Made by a program: the position numbers and the translations under genes. The notes under the pieces were generated by a model. That model made no database searches. It was not told the DNA's origin and worked only from the letters and a program-made list of their open reading frames with translations. A DNA stretch of 64,000 nt from Nemertoderma westbladi (Eukaryota; Xenacoelomorpha; Nemertodermatida; Nemertodermatidae). Shown here one piece after another: positions 33,150 to 42,452 of this stretch (position 1 is the first letter of the stretch; each line of letters begins with the position of its first letter). The stretch spans positions 34,030-98,029 of the forward strand of contig JAUCBJ010008787.1 of NCBI GenBank assembly GCA_032718475.1, in the 5' to 3' direction.

Positions 33150-33930
33150 CAAGCAAGTTGATCGATCTCCATGCCTGGGATGATTGCCTGCTGTCGTCAG
33201 CATCATTGATGGCATCAACCTGTTGGTTTATTAGTTCCTGTAAATTAACAGAGTACTGCCTGTTCAGGGACCTAGATGCAGCCTTAACTGCATTCTTCGC
33301 CGCTGTAGTCTGTTTGAGTCGGGACTCTTTCTGCGCCTTGTCGAGGTCATTTCGACACATCTGAATTTTGTTGTCAGTCCAGGGGGCCCGTTTCCTGTTT
33401 CGAGGGTATACAGGAACTGTTTCTGCAGCTGCTAACTTAACTGCCTCTGTGAAGGCAGTATAGCCCTCACAGTGATCTGTCGCCTCAGAGGCAAGAACCT
33501 CATACATGTTGCTCAGCTGTTGTGTGAAGCTGGATCTAACACTTGGCTGTTGCAACAGAGAGGACCAGTCATGCCGCGGCAAGGCAGATTTCGTTGTTCT
33601 GCTAGCACGCAGACTAAGTCTTGCCTTGGCCACAATAATGTCGTGATCACTGGAGAAGGGTCGTAGTGTAAATGCATTACAGTCTTGTATAGAGCTCCTG
33701 TATTTCCTACGAAACAGGATATGGTCTATCTGGGACTTGTGACCACTGGGTCCACTATGAGTCCATAGCTTTCCAGTTCGCTTCTTGAACTGGGTTCCAG
33801 GCGAAAACAATCCATTTCCAGAGATAAAATCCTGAAGATGGACGGAATTTCGGTTAACACTAGTAGTAATAGTATGCCACCCTCGGCGACAGTTGGACCA
33901 ACTTCGCACCTTGGGTGTTAAGTAGGTCAT
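33150..33930 (-). pseudogene. LINE C ORF2, endonuclease C-terminal half
   Basis: The minus strand reads LQDFISGNGLFSPGTQF, SQIDHILFRRKYRSSIQD and FSSDHDIIVAKARLSLR, the later APE endonuclease motifs (the SDH triplet includes the catalytic histidine), then a linker that stops at the LTR insertion. It matches the RT part at 22590-23957 in order and strand. The N-terminal half is lost at the inverted-repeat element. Confidence 0.83.
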
Positions 33931-33959
33931 TAATTAATTAATCAATTAATTAATTGGTC

Positions 33960-34040
33960 GATTAAACAATTAATTAATTGTTTAATCAATCGATTTGTAT
34001 CAAATAATGTTGCCAAAGGCAATTTAATTTGACACAAATC
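33960..34040. repeat. Terminal palindromes, left arm
   Basis: 33960-33987 is a perfect 28-bp palindrome centred on AATTAATTAATT. 33992-34040 is an imperfect hairpin from GATTTGTATCAAAT to ATTTGACACAAATC with the inner stem TTGCC/GGCAA. The mirror copies are at 38264-38312 and 38317-38344. Confidence 0.85.
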
Positions 34041-34519
34041 AATCAGATAGGGGACGCGAGATGAATAAATTGTACTACAGCAAATGAAATATACAACACA
34101 ATAGGCACTGTGCAATACAATATACAATACATTTGTATTATTTTTGCCATACAGTAGGTAAAGGTAGAATTAAATATAAAGACACGAGCGGGGCCCAAAA
34201 CATAAATTACCCTCTCAAGAAAATAAAGTGGCCCAGTTTGGCCCTGAGTCATCCCTCAATAATCTGAGGCTGTTTCGGCTCTTATTAACCATAGCATGAC
34301 TAACCCAAACATCAATGCGTGAATGGGGCCTGCGTGAATGGGGCCTGCCACAGAGCTTAAATTATTCAAACCCACAGCTTCGTTATTACATCAATTCGTC
34401 CGAGAAATTAGAATAAACATCTGCTCTTGCAATAGATTGCATTCTTTCGCATTGTATTGCGAAGCAGTCCACGCGCATATTAGCTCAACAACAAAGCCAT
34501 CGCCCAAACGCCATGTGTC

Positions 34520-34600
34520 AAGTCCATGTGAGGGTTGAACCCATGACATGCGGGAGATGTGAATTCAAAGCAACCACTACACCAAGGTGAAACAGTAACG
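34520..34600 (-). mobile_element. tRNA-derived SINE head, minus strand
   Basis: Reading on the minus strand, TTGGTGTAGTGGTTGC (A box) and GGGTTCAACCCTC (B box) lie at tRNA-like spacing. The same module in opposite orientation is at 37150-37222. Confidence 0.65.
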
Positions 34601-34661
34601 TTTGAATTTGTTCGTTAACGTTCGAATTTGTAAGACTCTGATTTAAGACCTGAGGCACTCC

Positions 34662-35248
34662 CCACAACCACAGCCACAGCCACAACCACAGCCACAACCA
34701 CAGCCACAGCCACAGCCACAGCCACAGCCACAGCCACAGCCACAACCACAGCCACAGCCACAGCCACAGCCACAGCCACAACCACAGCCACAGCCACAGC
34801 CACAGCCACAGCCACAACCACAGCCACAACCACAGCCACAGCCACAGCCACAGCCACAACCACAGCCACAGCCACAGCCACAGCCACAGCCACAACCACA
34901 GCCACAACCACAGCCACAACCACAGCCACAACCACAGCCACAACCACAGCCACAACCACAGCCACAGCCCACCACAGCCACAGCCACAACCACAGCCACA
35001 GCCACAACCACAGCCACAGCCACAGCCACAACCACAGCCACAACCACAGCCACAGCCACAGCCACAACCACAGCCACAACCACAGCCACACCACAGCCAC
35101 AACCACAGCCACAACCACAGCCACAACCACAGCCACAGCCACAACCACAGCCACAGCCACAACCACAGCCACAACCACAGCCACAACCACAGCCACAACC
35201 ACAGCCACAGCCACAGCCACAGCCACAGCCACAGCCACAACCACAGCC
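34662..35248. repeat. CCACAG/CCACAA hexamer array, left arm
   Basis: About 590 bp of mixed CCACAG and CCACAA hexamers, with a few phase slips near 34969 and 35090. The long reading frames it produces are artefacts of the repeat. Confidence 0.93.
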
Positions 35249-35352
35249 TCACCTTCACCCACTTTATTGTTAAATACGCCTGAGAAAAATTCAAGAAACA
35301 TCTGGTTTACAATAGATTATTCTTTTTTCACAACTCCATTCTAGCCTCCCTC

Positions 35353-35360
35353 TATAAAAG
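35353..35360 (+). promoter_or_regulatory. TATA box of the C2H2/acidic gene
   Basis: TATAAAAG, about 140 bp upstream of the ATG at 35500. The aligned position of copy 1 (near 21090) reads ACATAGAC, a degraded form. Confidence 0.65.
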
Positions 35361-35499
35361 CCCCCATTCACCGCATTCTCATTCATTCTCTAATTTTTAT
35401 TTTTAAAAGTTTTATTTATTTTCATAAAAGTTTTATTTATTTAAAATTTTGTAAAATCATTCAGCGAAAATTCATAATATCAATTGACATTGCTATATA

Positions 35500-36258
35500 A
35501 TGCCTAGCTATGAAAGATGTTTGGTTTGTAATAAAGAAATGAGACGAGACAGTATATCCCGTCATATGAGTATACATAGAAAGGAAGGTGTAATGGAACC
35601 ATTACCAAAGAAATTAAAAAATAATGATGATATTTTTAGTGAAGAAGAAAACAAAAAGAGAGTTGAGAGTGATTTTCTAGAGATTAAACAAATGATGAAA
35701 CATAAATTCGAGAAAATCATGAATATTTTGAAGAATATACAGAAACAGCCACATAGTGAAAAGGACGATGAGAGTGAGGAAGAGAATAAATCAGAGGAAA
35801 GTGAGAATGATGAAACGGAGAGTGAGATAGAGAAAGAAGAAAATGAGAGTGGTGGTGAAGAAAATGAGAGCGAGAAAGAAGTCGAGGAACATGAAAGTGG
35901 TGAGGATAATGACTCAGATAATGAGGAGATATTAAGACATGTATTAGGAAATAAAAATAAATTGCAGAAAATAATTAGACAATTGAATGAAATGCAGAAA
36001 CATTCGCATAAGGAGAGTGATAATGATGGAAATGAGAGTGATGAGGATGAATCGGAGGAGAGTAGCGATGACAGTGAGGAAGAATCAAAGGAGAGTAGCG
36101 ATGACAGTGAGGAAGCATCAGAGGAGAATGACAATGAAAATGGACAGAAAATCAGAGTAGGGAATGGAAAAGTTATATCTCCAGCAACTGTTGTATATCG
36201 ACCTAGGATTATGAACAGTAACAGTCGTACAGTTAGTGCGAGACAGTGCAGAAGATAA
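35500..36258 (+). CDS. C2H2 zinc-finger, highly acidic protein of unknown function
   Basis: 252 residues, starting MPSYERCLVCNKEMRRD. Residues 8-27 form one C2H2 finger (C-X2-C-X11-H-X3-H). Residues about 40-90 are basic to helical (PLPKKLKNN, IKQMMKHKFEKIMNILKNIQ). From about residue 95 the chain is glutamate, aspartate, serine and asparagine rich, with GNKNKLQKIIRQLNEMQK embedded near residues 148-165. A last motif PATVVYRPRIMNSNSRTV precedes the end. The stop falls inside a duplication of the gene's own 3' part, so the original C-terminus is probably that at 36533 (NARH). Function unknown; a DNA-binding finger joined to an acidic tail suggests a nuclear regulator, but this is inference. 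A TATA box and an AATAAA support transcription. Confidence 0.72.
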   Translation: MPSYERCLVCNKEMRRDSISRHMSIHRKEGVMEPLPKKLKNNDDIFSEEENKKRVESDFLEIKQMMKHKFEKIMNILKNIQKQPHSEKDDESEEENKSEESENDETESEIEKEENESGGEENESEKEVEEHESGEDNDSDNEEILRHVLGNKNKLQKIIRQLNEMQKHSHKESDNDGNESDEDESEESSDDSEEESKESSDDSEEASEENDNENGQKIRVGNGKVISPATVVYRPRIMNSNSRTVSARQCRR

Positions 36259-36533
36259 TTAGACAATTGAATGAAATGCAGAAACATTCGCATAAGGAGA
36301 GTGATAATGATGGAAATGAGAGTGATGGGGATGAATCGGAGGAGAGTAGCGATGACAGTGAGGAAGAATCAGAGGAGAGTAGCGATGACAGTGAGGAAGC
36401 ATCAGAGGAGAATGACAATGAAAATGGACAGAAAATCAGAGTAGGGAATGGAAAAGTTATATCTCCAGCAACTGTTGTATATCGACCTAGGATTATGAAC
36501 AGTAACAGTCGTACAGTTAATGCGAGACATTAA
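36243..36533 (+). repeat. Tandem duplication of the 3' part of the C2H2/acidic ORF
   Basis: Repeats about 35960-36240 at an offset of about 283 bp with few changes (SDGDES for SDEDES, NARH for SARQ). The duplication truncates the upstream copy after SARQCRR. Confidence 0.85.
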
Positions 36534-36623
36534 TTATAACCGAAATATTGTATATGTTTGAAATATTTATTATATTTAGTCGTATTAATTATGTAATTTC
36601 ATAATAATATGCTTAATTAAACA

Positions 36624-36629
36624 AATAAA
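36624..36629 (+). terminator. Polyadenylation signal of the C2H2/acidic gene
   Basis: AATAAA followed about 35 bp later by a GT-rich stretch (GTTTTGTGTGGTGGTGGG), the classic downstream element. Confidence 0.65.
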
Positions 36630-36852
36630 GTCAACTTGATCCTGAGTTCTGAGTCGTTTTGTGTGGTGGTGGGTAATTGTATTTGTAATTTTAATTTGTG
36701 TAATGGTCTAATATATATTATATATTATAAACCACTATAAATGATCAGTCCTGTCTGATCCTATTTTAAATGCATAATGAATGAGTAACCAAAACATCAA
36801 ATTAGTTAAACATTTTGACAACAGATAAACAAATATTCTCCTGTGGGGAGAA

Positions 36853-37081
36853 GTGGTGGCTGTGGCTGTGGTTGTGGCTGTGGCTGTGGTTGTGGCTGTG
36901 GCTGTGGCTGTGGCTGTGGTTGTGGCTGTGGCTGTGGTTGTGGCTGTGGCTGTGGCTGTGGTTGTGGTTGTGGCTGTGGTTGTGGCTGTGGCTGTGGCTG
37001 TGGTTGTGGCTGTGGTTGTGGCTGTGGCTGTGGTTGTGGTTGTGGCTGTGGTTGTGGCTATGGTTGTGGCTGTGGCTGTGG
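36853..37081. repeat. TGTGGC/TGTGGT hexamer array, right arm
   Basis: About 230 bp, the reverse complement of the left-arm array and shorter. It ends in GGGGAGTGCCTCAGGTCTTA, the mirror of the string at 34640-34660. Confidence 0.93.
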
Positions 37082-37144
37082 GGAGTGCCTCAGGTCTTAA
37101 ATCAGAGTCTTACAAATTCGAACGTTAACGAACAAATTCAAACG

Positions 37145-37225
37145 TTACTGTTCCACCTTGGTGTAGTGGTTGCTTTGAATTCACATCTCCAATAGGTCGT
37201 GGGTTCAATCCTCACATGGACCAGG
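37145..37225 (+). mobile_element. tRNA-derived SINE head, plus strand
   Basis: TTGGTGTAGTGGTTGC (A box) and GGGTTCAATCC (B box). The mirror partner is at 34520-34600. Confidence 0.65.
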
Positions 37226-38039
37226 GCAGTTTTCGTTCGATCAGCAATAGGCCTAACTATACAAAATGTAGTATTATTGCCTAGTAACCAATTCATAGCT
37301 ACCGTATGGTTTTTACTTTGAGACATTTCACCCTCTAGCAGCAGACTCGGATCTTCAGACTACTCTGTGACTCCGCAAAAAGATATAGCCTATATTGTAA
37401 TAGATATCGACTGGGGGGTCAAAATTAAGTAATAATATATCTAAAAAAGTCTCAAACATCTTACCTCATGGCTCGCCCCTCAGAAATCTTAAGCAATATA
37501 GCTTCATATTTTTTAAGGAAAACTGGTAAACGAGATTTGTTACTTACGCATACCTCGCAGACTTAAGTAATTAATTATACAGTAGGTTAGATCGTTTTGA
37601 GAGTAGGACCATTGGAAACAGCGCCTTCGAAAACCTCAGTACAAATAAAATTAATAAGATTAACAGGATATAGCTTGTTATAATAAAACTTAAATTATAA
37701 TACAGTAGAACAATTAGGGTTGTAAATAAAAACAAATTCAATAAATTGAAGATAAACTGTATATAACTTATGTATTAAAAGAGGGCCTTATTTAATTATG
37801 TGCGATCAGGCGCGCAGGTTTAAATTAACATATGCGCTCGCATATGCGGTAATTAATGGTTGTAGTTGGCCTATGTGCGATTGAGGTGATGCTGGCGCGT
37901 AAGATGCAAACCTGTGGTTTCCAATCTTACATAATAGCAAAGCTGGAGGCTTAAATAATTTTCAATTCGTGCAAGCCCCACGTACACGTTGACATACAAT
38001 ATAACTCAACACAGGATTCAATGGGATTAATCTTGCTAC
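37226..38039. other. Unshared part of the right arm
   Basis: No counterpart in the left arm. It contains one reversed CTCF-like core (CCCTCTAGCAGCAGAC, near 37331) and a GGCTCGCCCC terminus-like string near 37470. AT-rich, no gene seen. Confidence 0.5.
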
Positions 38040-38263
38040 ATCTTATTGAGGGATGACTCAGGGCCAAACTGGGCCACTTTATTTTCTTGAGAGGGTAATT
38101 TATGTTTTGGGCCCCGCTCGTGTCTTTATATTTAATTCTATCTTTACCTACTGTATGGCAAAAATAATACAAATGTATTGTATATTGTAATGTACAGTGC
38201 CTATTGTATTGTATATTTCATTTGCTGTAGTACAATTTATTCATCTCGTGTCCCTATCTGATT

Positions 38264-38344
38264 GATTTGTATCAAATTAAATTGCCTTTGGCAACATTAT
38301 TTGATACAAATCGATTGATTAAACAATTAATTAATTGTTTAATC
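38264..38344. repeat. Terminal palindromes, right arm
   Basis: Hairpin 38264-38312 and perfect palindrome 38317-38344, mirror images of those at 33960-34040. Confidence 0.85.
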
Positions 38345-38444
38345 GACCAATTAATTAATTTATTAATTAATTAATGACCTACTTAACACCCAAGGTGTGA
38401 AGTGGGACCAAACTGTCGCAGAAATAGGGTAAACCATTACTACT

Positions 38445-39576
38445 ATTCCCTCGATAATGACATTTTTGAATACTAAATACACTTTATGTTTATGTTACAA
38501 TACTTTATTTTACTTAGAGATCCATACTTTTGATAAACCTGGCATTTCAGGGCATCACACAACGCAACAAGTAGCAACACTGTTATGTCTGTATCTTCTG
38601 CAGCAACAACTAATACTGTTGATCCATTTTGTGCTGCTTCGCCTAATTAAGCGCACTCCACTGCGACCTGCACCTGGCAGCAGGGGTACAGATAAAGGGC
38701 ATGGCCCAGCAGATGAGCTTCATAGCCAATAGTGGGTCATGTGCGTCAGAGTAGGTATATCTGACTCAACTGCGACACCCGCCCTGTGGAATATCAAACC
38801 AGGGTGTGGTCTGTTCCCCGGGAGCTGACTCGGCAAAAAAGTATCCCTAACCCCTCACTATGGATTACATTAGTAATGCGGATGTCCGGCCACTAAATAA
38901 CAGAGGAATTACGCTCGCTGCCTGTCTTACACCCCCCCCCCCCCCTCCCTCCACCCCACAAGAGAGATAGTGGCCAAGAAATCTGTGAGTCCCTTTCCTG
39001 ATGACCCAACCAAGCCATTGGTGAGACTGAGGCAAGTCACTAGACTAGCCTCAGTTAATACCCTAACACTGGGGTCCCCATTGCGACAAGGCGAGCTGAC
39101 TACCCTGGCAGATATGATTGACCTTTGCGCAGTGGGTGTTCAAGAGCACCGAATGCAGACTGGTCAGACTATAATGAGGTTCCGATTAAGAACATGGGGT
39201 GCTCTTCTTGGAGACACTGCAATCACTTCAGATGTACGGGAGTTATTCAAGGGGGTGGTGACAGCAGCTATCCTTTGTTCACCTTTTACCTAAATAATTT
39301 AATCCCACTGGTAAAAGACTTAGGTAGTGATGGTTGTGTTGAACAACTGGCTATACTTTTATTAATGGACGATACGATTCTGCTGGTTTCTAGTAGAACA
39401 AAAATATATCACAGAGTACACCCCTGGACTAAGAATACTCACAGAGTACACCCCTGGACTAAGAATACTCCATTTCCTCTTATGACATCATACGAACTAA
39501 GAATACTTACATACCTAATTAAGTATTTATTAAATAAAGTGGATTTAGTATTCAAAAATGTCATTATCGAGGGAAT
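38445..39576. mobile_element. 1.1-kb TIR element carrying LINE pieces
   Basis: The ends are inverted repeats of about 37 bp, beginning ATTCCCTCGATAATGACATT at 38445 and mirrored to 39576. The inside reads LINE-like material on the plus strand: LASVNTLTLGSPLRQGEL and LCAVGVQEHRMQ near 39045-39160 (start of an APE endonuclease), then a jump to a degraded RT palm (LFTFYLNNLIP, LMDDTILLV, about 39270-39390). A poly-C tract lies at about 38932-38945. Confidence 0.65.
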
Positions 39577-39644
39577 CATCTTTGCAGAAATAATTTAGGA
39601 ACAATGATGATAAATATATATAATATGCTAAAGTTAATACTAAC

Positions 39645-39726
39645 CTTCTTTTGTGGTAGGTGTCAAGTCATATGTTTGATAGTGTGCATCTGGGTCATCG
39701 TCAATTGCATCCGTAGTCATGGTAAC
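39645..39726 (-). CDS. Candidate exon, unknown gene
   Basis: The minus strand shows CTTCACAG acceptor, an ATG six bases in, 25 codons (MTTDAIDDDPDAHYQTYD then LTPTTKE) and an AAGAAG/GTTAGT donor. Acidic and not recognised. The exon structure is convincing by splice sites only; no partner exon was identified. Confidence 0.35.
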
Positions 39727-40624
39727 CTGTGAAGGAGTGGTGTCTGAAATGCCATTTAGATGTCACTTGTTATTTTAAAGTATTGTAGTCACATTATGAT
39801 TGCTTTTCATTGACCTAAATATTTTGTCATAATTATGAAACAGAGTGAAATGAGATTAAAATGTTGATAAAGAAAAATATTTCAGACATGGGAATAAATT
39901 TGGTACCATATATAACCGTTATAACAAAACAAGTTTCGCTCTCAGTATAACAAAATTTTTCAAAACTAATATTCAACAACATGTGGCAATTTGTTTTTTT
40001 TTAATAATGATATTGTTCTAGAATGGTAGCTATTTTTCTAAAACATGTCAGTTTTCATTTAGCAGCGCTCCCATGGCAACAATAATTATATTCCAGAATT
40101 TTATGACACATTTAGAATTGTAAGACCAGTAGCTATCTTTTTCAGAAGACGCGATGAACTTCTATTGAGTTATTAGAATACTACAGCATGTTTGATATTT
40201 TACCATTTCCATGACAACCGGTGATAACACCAAGTCAGCTACCGTTTCATATTTGTTATCATATCAAAATGAATGGCCAGAAGCTAGGTCTTCCCAAAAA
40301 TATAAGTTCCAGATGGTTACCTAAAAGTATCCCCTAGGCTGGCTGGCCCATGGACTATAGTTCATGCGGTTGAGCTGGTTGTTTTAGAGTATTTAACAAG
40401 AGTTATCTTCTGACATTCTGTAATCTTTGAATCGAAAGACAAAGCCGTGAAAATGCAGATTCGCCATAAAGCCGTGAACACAGGTTCATTATGAGCCAAC
40501 GCTTCCGCGTGTTGCCTATAGTAATATAATATTAATTTGACTGGCGGTTACTATCAGAAATCGAGCATATTGTAACTAATTGTGATAATTTGCTCGTGTA
40601 GAATTTTGATATATTATCTTATAG
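39727..40624. other. Intergenic AT-rich DNA
   Basis: No gene seen. It includes TTCTAGAA and related words (about 40016 and 40090), also common in the Merlin region near 55.6-58.8 kb. Confidence 0.4.
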
Positions 40625-40819
40625 GATTCGGTGAAACCTGTAGCAGAATTTGATAGTGATGATGATGTTGAAGATATACTTGACACGATAGAGAAATTGG
40701 AAAACGATCCAGCAATTAGCAGATACATGTCTAGTAAAGAAGACCAGAATGAACCAACATTGATTATCAGGTATAGCAACCGTTTTATAGCAACCGTTAC
40801 TAATTGTTCCAGCCAATGA
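40625..40819 (+). CDS. Candidate terminal exon, unknown acidic protein
   Basis: After a CTTATAG acceptor, 64 codons run DSVKPVAEFDSDDDVEDILD, then IEKLENDPAISRYMS, to TGA at 40817. AATAAA follows at 40857-40862. Codon use and lack of repeats look gene-like. No upstream exon was identified on the plus strand, and the family is not recognised. It would converge with the ADAM gene, whose 3' end is only about 100 bp away. Confidence 0.4.
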   Translation, partial: DSVKPVAEFDSDDDVEDILDTIEKLENDPAISRYMSSKEDQNEPTLIIRYSNRFIATVTNCSSQ

Positions 40820-40856
40820 CCCAATTAGTGTAATCTACTGAGTGTATGCATTCAAC

Positions 40857-40862
40857 AATAAA
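40857..40862 (+). terminator. Polyadenylation signal, plus strand
   Basis: AATAAA 38 bp after the stop of the candidate exon. Confidence 0.45.
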
Positions 40863-40964
40863 AAATATAAAATCATTTGAAAGTTTGTAATATTTTGAAA
40901 TGGTAGTTAAGATTTTAATATAATAAAAAAAAAACGGTGCATGTAATAGTAAATCTATTTTTAA

Positions 40965-40970
40965 TTTATT
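40965..40970 (-). terminator. ADAM polyadenylation signal overlapping the stop codon
   Basis: On the minus strand AATAAA spans the TAA stop (40966-40968). No other AATAAA is seen closer downstream, so the 3' UTR would be very short. Confidence 0.5.
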
Positions 40971-42452
40971 TGGCTAAAGAAATAAGTTCAGAAAAAGAAA
41001 GTTCGGAAAGTTCAGATTGTCTTCGAGTAGCATTCTTATACAGTGAGTATCTCCTAGAAGTTGCTGAAATCTCCGGACGCACACTCAAGGAAGCTCGACT
41101 CCAAACAACCATGGTGTCTGTATCTGTTTGAGCTGTTTTAGAATAGGATTCTCTGTCTTCAACATGGGGTACTATACCATATCCTCTTCGAATTAACCAA
41201 GATATCGCTTGTCGTTCCGATTTTGCATTTTGCACTGAGGCTCTCAGATGTTCTACCGACGCCAAAGGGAAAAAAGATGCGAGTCTTTTGAAAGAAGTTA
41301 TGCGGTTCGTGGCGATGTTGGAATTTCGCATATTCGCTATCAGTTGGTCGATATATTCGATGCTCTCGTCGAGATTCCAATATGTATTTTTCAGACTAAA
41401 ATCTGCTTTCATGTATCGATACTTCGCAAGGCTGTACAATATAACCATTCCCATAACAATAACGACTGTCCCCACCACGAACAAATAATAATAGCGGCTC
41501 AAAAACGTCCAGGTATCTTTACCTAACACGTGGGAGGCCATCTGGTCCAAGTCCATATCCATAACTGTTTGTAGACACTCACCAGCAATACAACGGCCAC
41601 TGTGTGGCCCACACTCACTACCGTGAACACGAAGTTTAGGTCCACCACCTCCGTTGCTGTTGACAATGCCGAGTTTGCTCGCTAATCGGCATACACCGTG
41701 GCGATCTTGGCAACACAAACTACAAACGTCTTCCCACCCGGAACAAACGCACTCAGACATCCCATTTAGCCGACAAACACTGATGGCGCACACACCTTCA
41801 ATACAAATGCGAGTTCCTTCAGCGCAAAATGTTCCATTGGATTTCTTCTCAGGGCATTCAGCATTCATCCCGCTACACGAACTTGGCTCGCGACATTCCT
41901 CTAAAGGTAGACTGTTGCAGAAGTCGCGAGGAATGACCGCGTCGGTGTTGGCTTGAATTTTGCAATATTTTGTGCAACAAGGAGACTCTTTGTAGCTGCA
42001 TTGGTATCCTTTATTCTTCCGTATCGTACAGGGAACTTCATCGGATTGTGAATCAGACGGAGTGCAGCACGGATCCACGTGTTCGCAAACACCCGCGGTA
42101 CCGCAGTCGCATTCCTCTCCCTCTTCCCTCAGCATGTTGCCGCATACTGCCGCGGTATAAACGTCCTTCAGACACTTTCCTTGCTTCGCTAATATCGGTA
42201 GGATATAATTTTTGCTGCATTGGGAGAATATTTGGTTGTTCGCTTGGTCTCCAAGCAAGGAACTGGGGTGCATTATGAATTTACCGAACGTGCCCTCTCC
42301 TTCAAATTCTCCCGTTTGGCAGTTTTTCACCCCGTCGTGTATCGCGCCCAAAGCGTGGCCAATCTCATGCAGACCGATATACGTCAGGCCTGTTATAGTC
42401 GAGGCTTCGCCATTATATTTCTTCACATTTATTAAAACGATATTCAAAGCGC
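40966..42452 (-). CDS. ADAM17/ADAM10-like metalloprotease, exon 2
   Basis: M12B membrane protease that sheds ectodomains of surface proteins. The exon starts after TTATTACAG at 42453 and completes a serine codon from exon 1. HEIGHALGAIHD (spliced residues about 195-206) is a complete zinc site with the catalytic glutamate. A cysteine-rich disintegrin-like part follows (CGNMLREEGEECDCG to ICIEGVC, about 269-390), then a membrane-proximal cysteine-rich part. There is no EGF repeat, as in the ADAM10/17 branch. A single membrane helix (YLFVVGTVVIVMGMVILYSL, about 489-508) precedes a cytoplasmic tail of about 150 residues ending in serine-rich sequence. The disintegrin and membrane-proximal parts, together with FIMHPSSLLGDQANNQIFSQ, favour ADAM17. 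Open throughout. Confidence 0.88.

Larger units (their letters stand above)
33880..38440. mobile_element. 4.5-kb inverted-repeat element with terminal palindromes and a C2H2/acidic ORF
   Basis: The outer arms (33880-34262 and 38040-38440) are reverse complements at high identity. The inner arms (34530-35258 and 36850-37225) again mirror each other: a tRNA-like SINE head, then CCACAG/CTGTGG hexamer arrays. The arms bracket a single-exon gene (35500-36258) with TATA box and polyadenylation signal. I see no transposase, integrase, polymerase or Rep-like motif. The arms include about 50 bp of LINE endonuclease sequence at both outer ends, so the true termini are uncertain; the palindrome blocks are the likeliest ends. 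Confidence 0.72.

Noticed and set aside
34518-35301. Long minus-strand frames rich in LWLW, VAVV or GCGC
   Set aside because: They are translations of the CCACAG/CCACAA hexamer array in three frames, with no start context or domain.
36815-37195. Plus-strand frames of the same kind
   Set aside because: Same artefact from the mirrored hexamer array.
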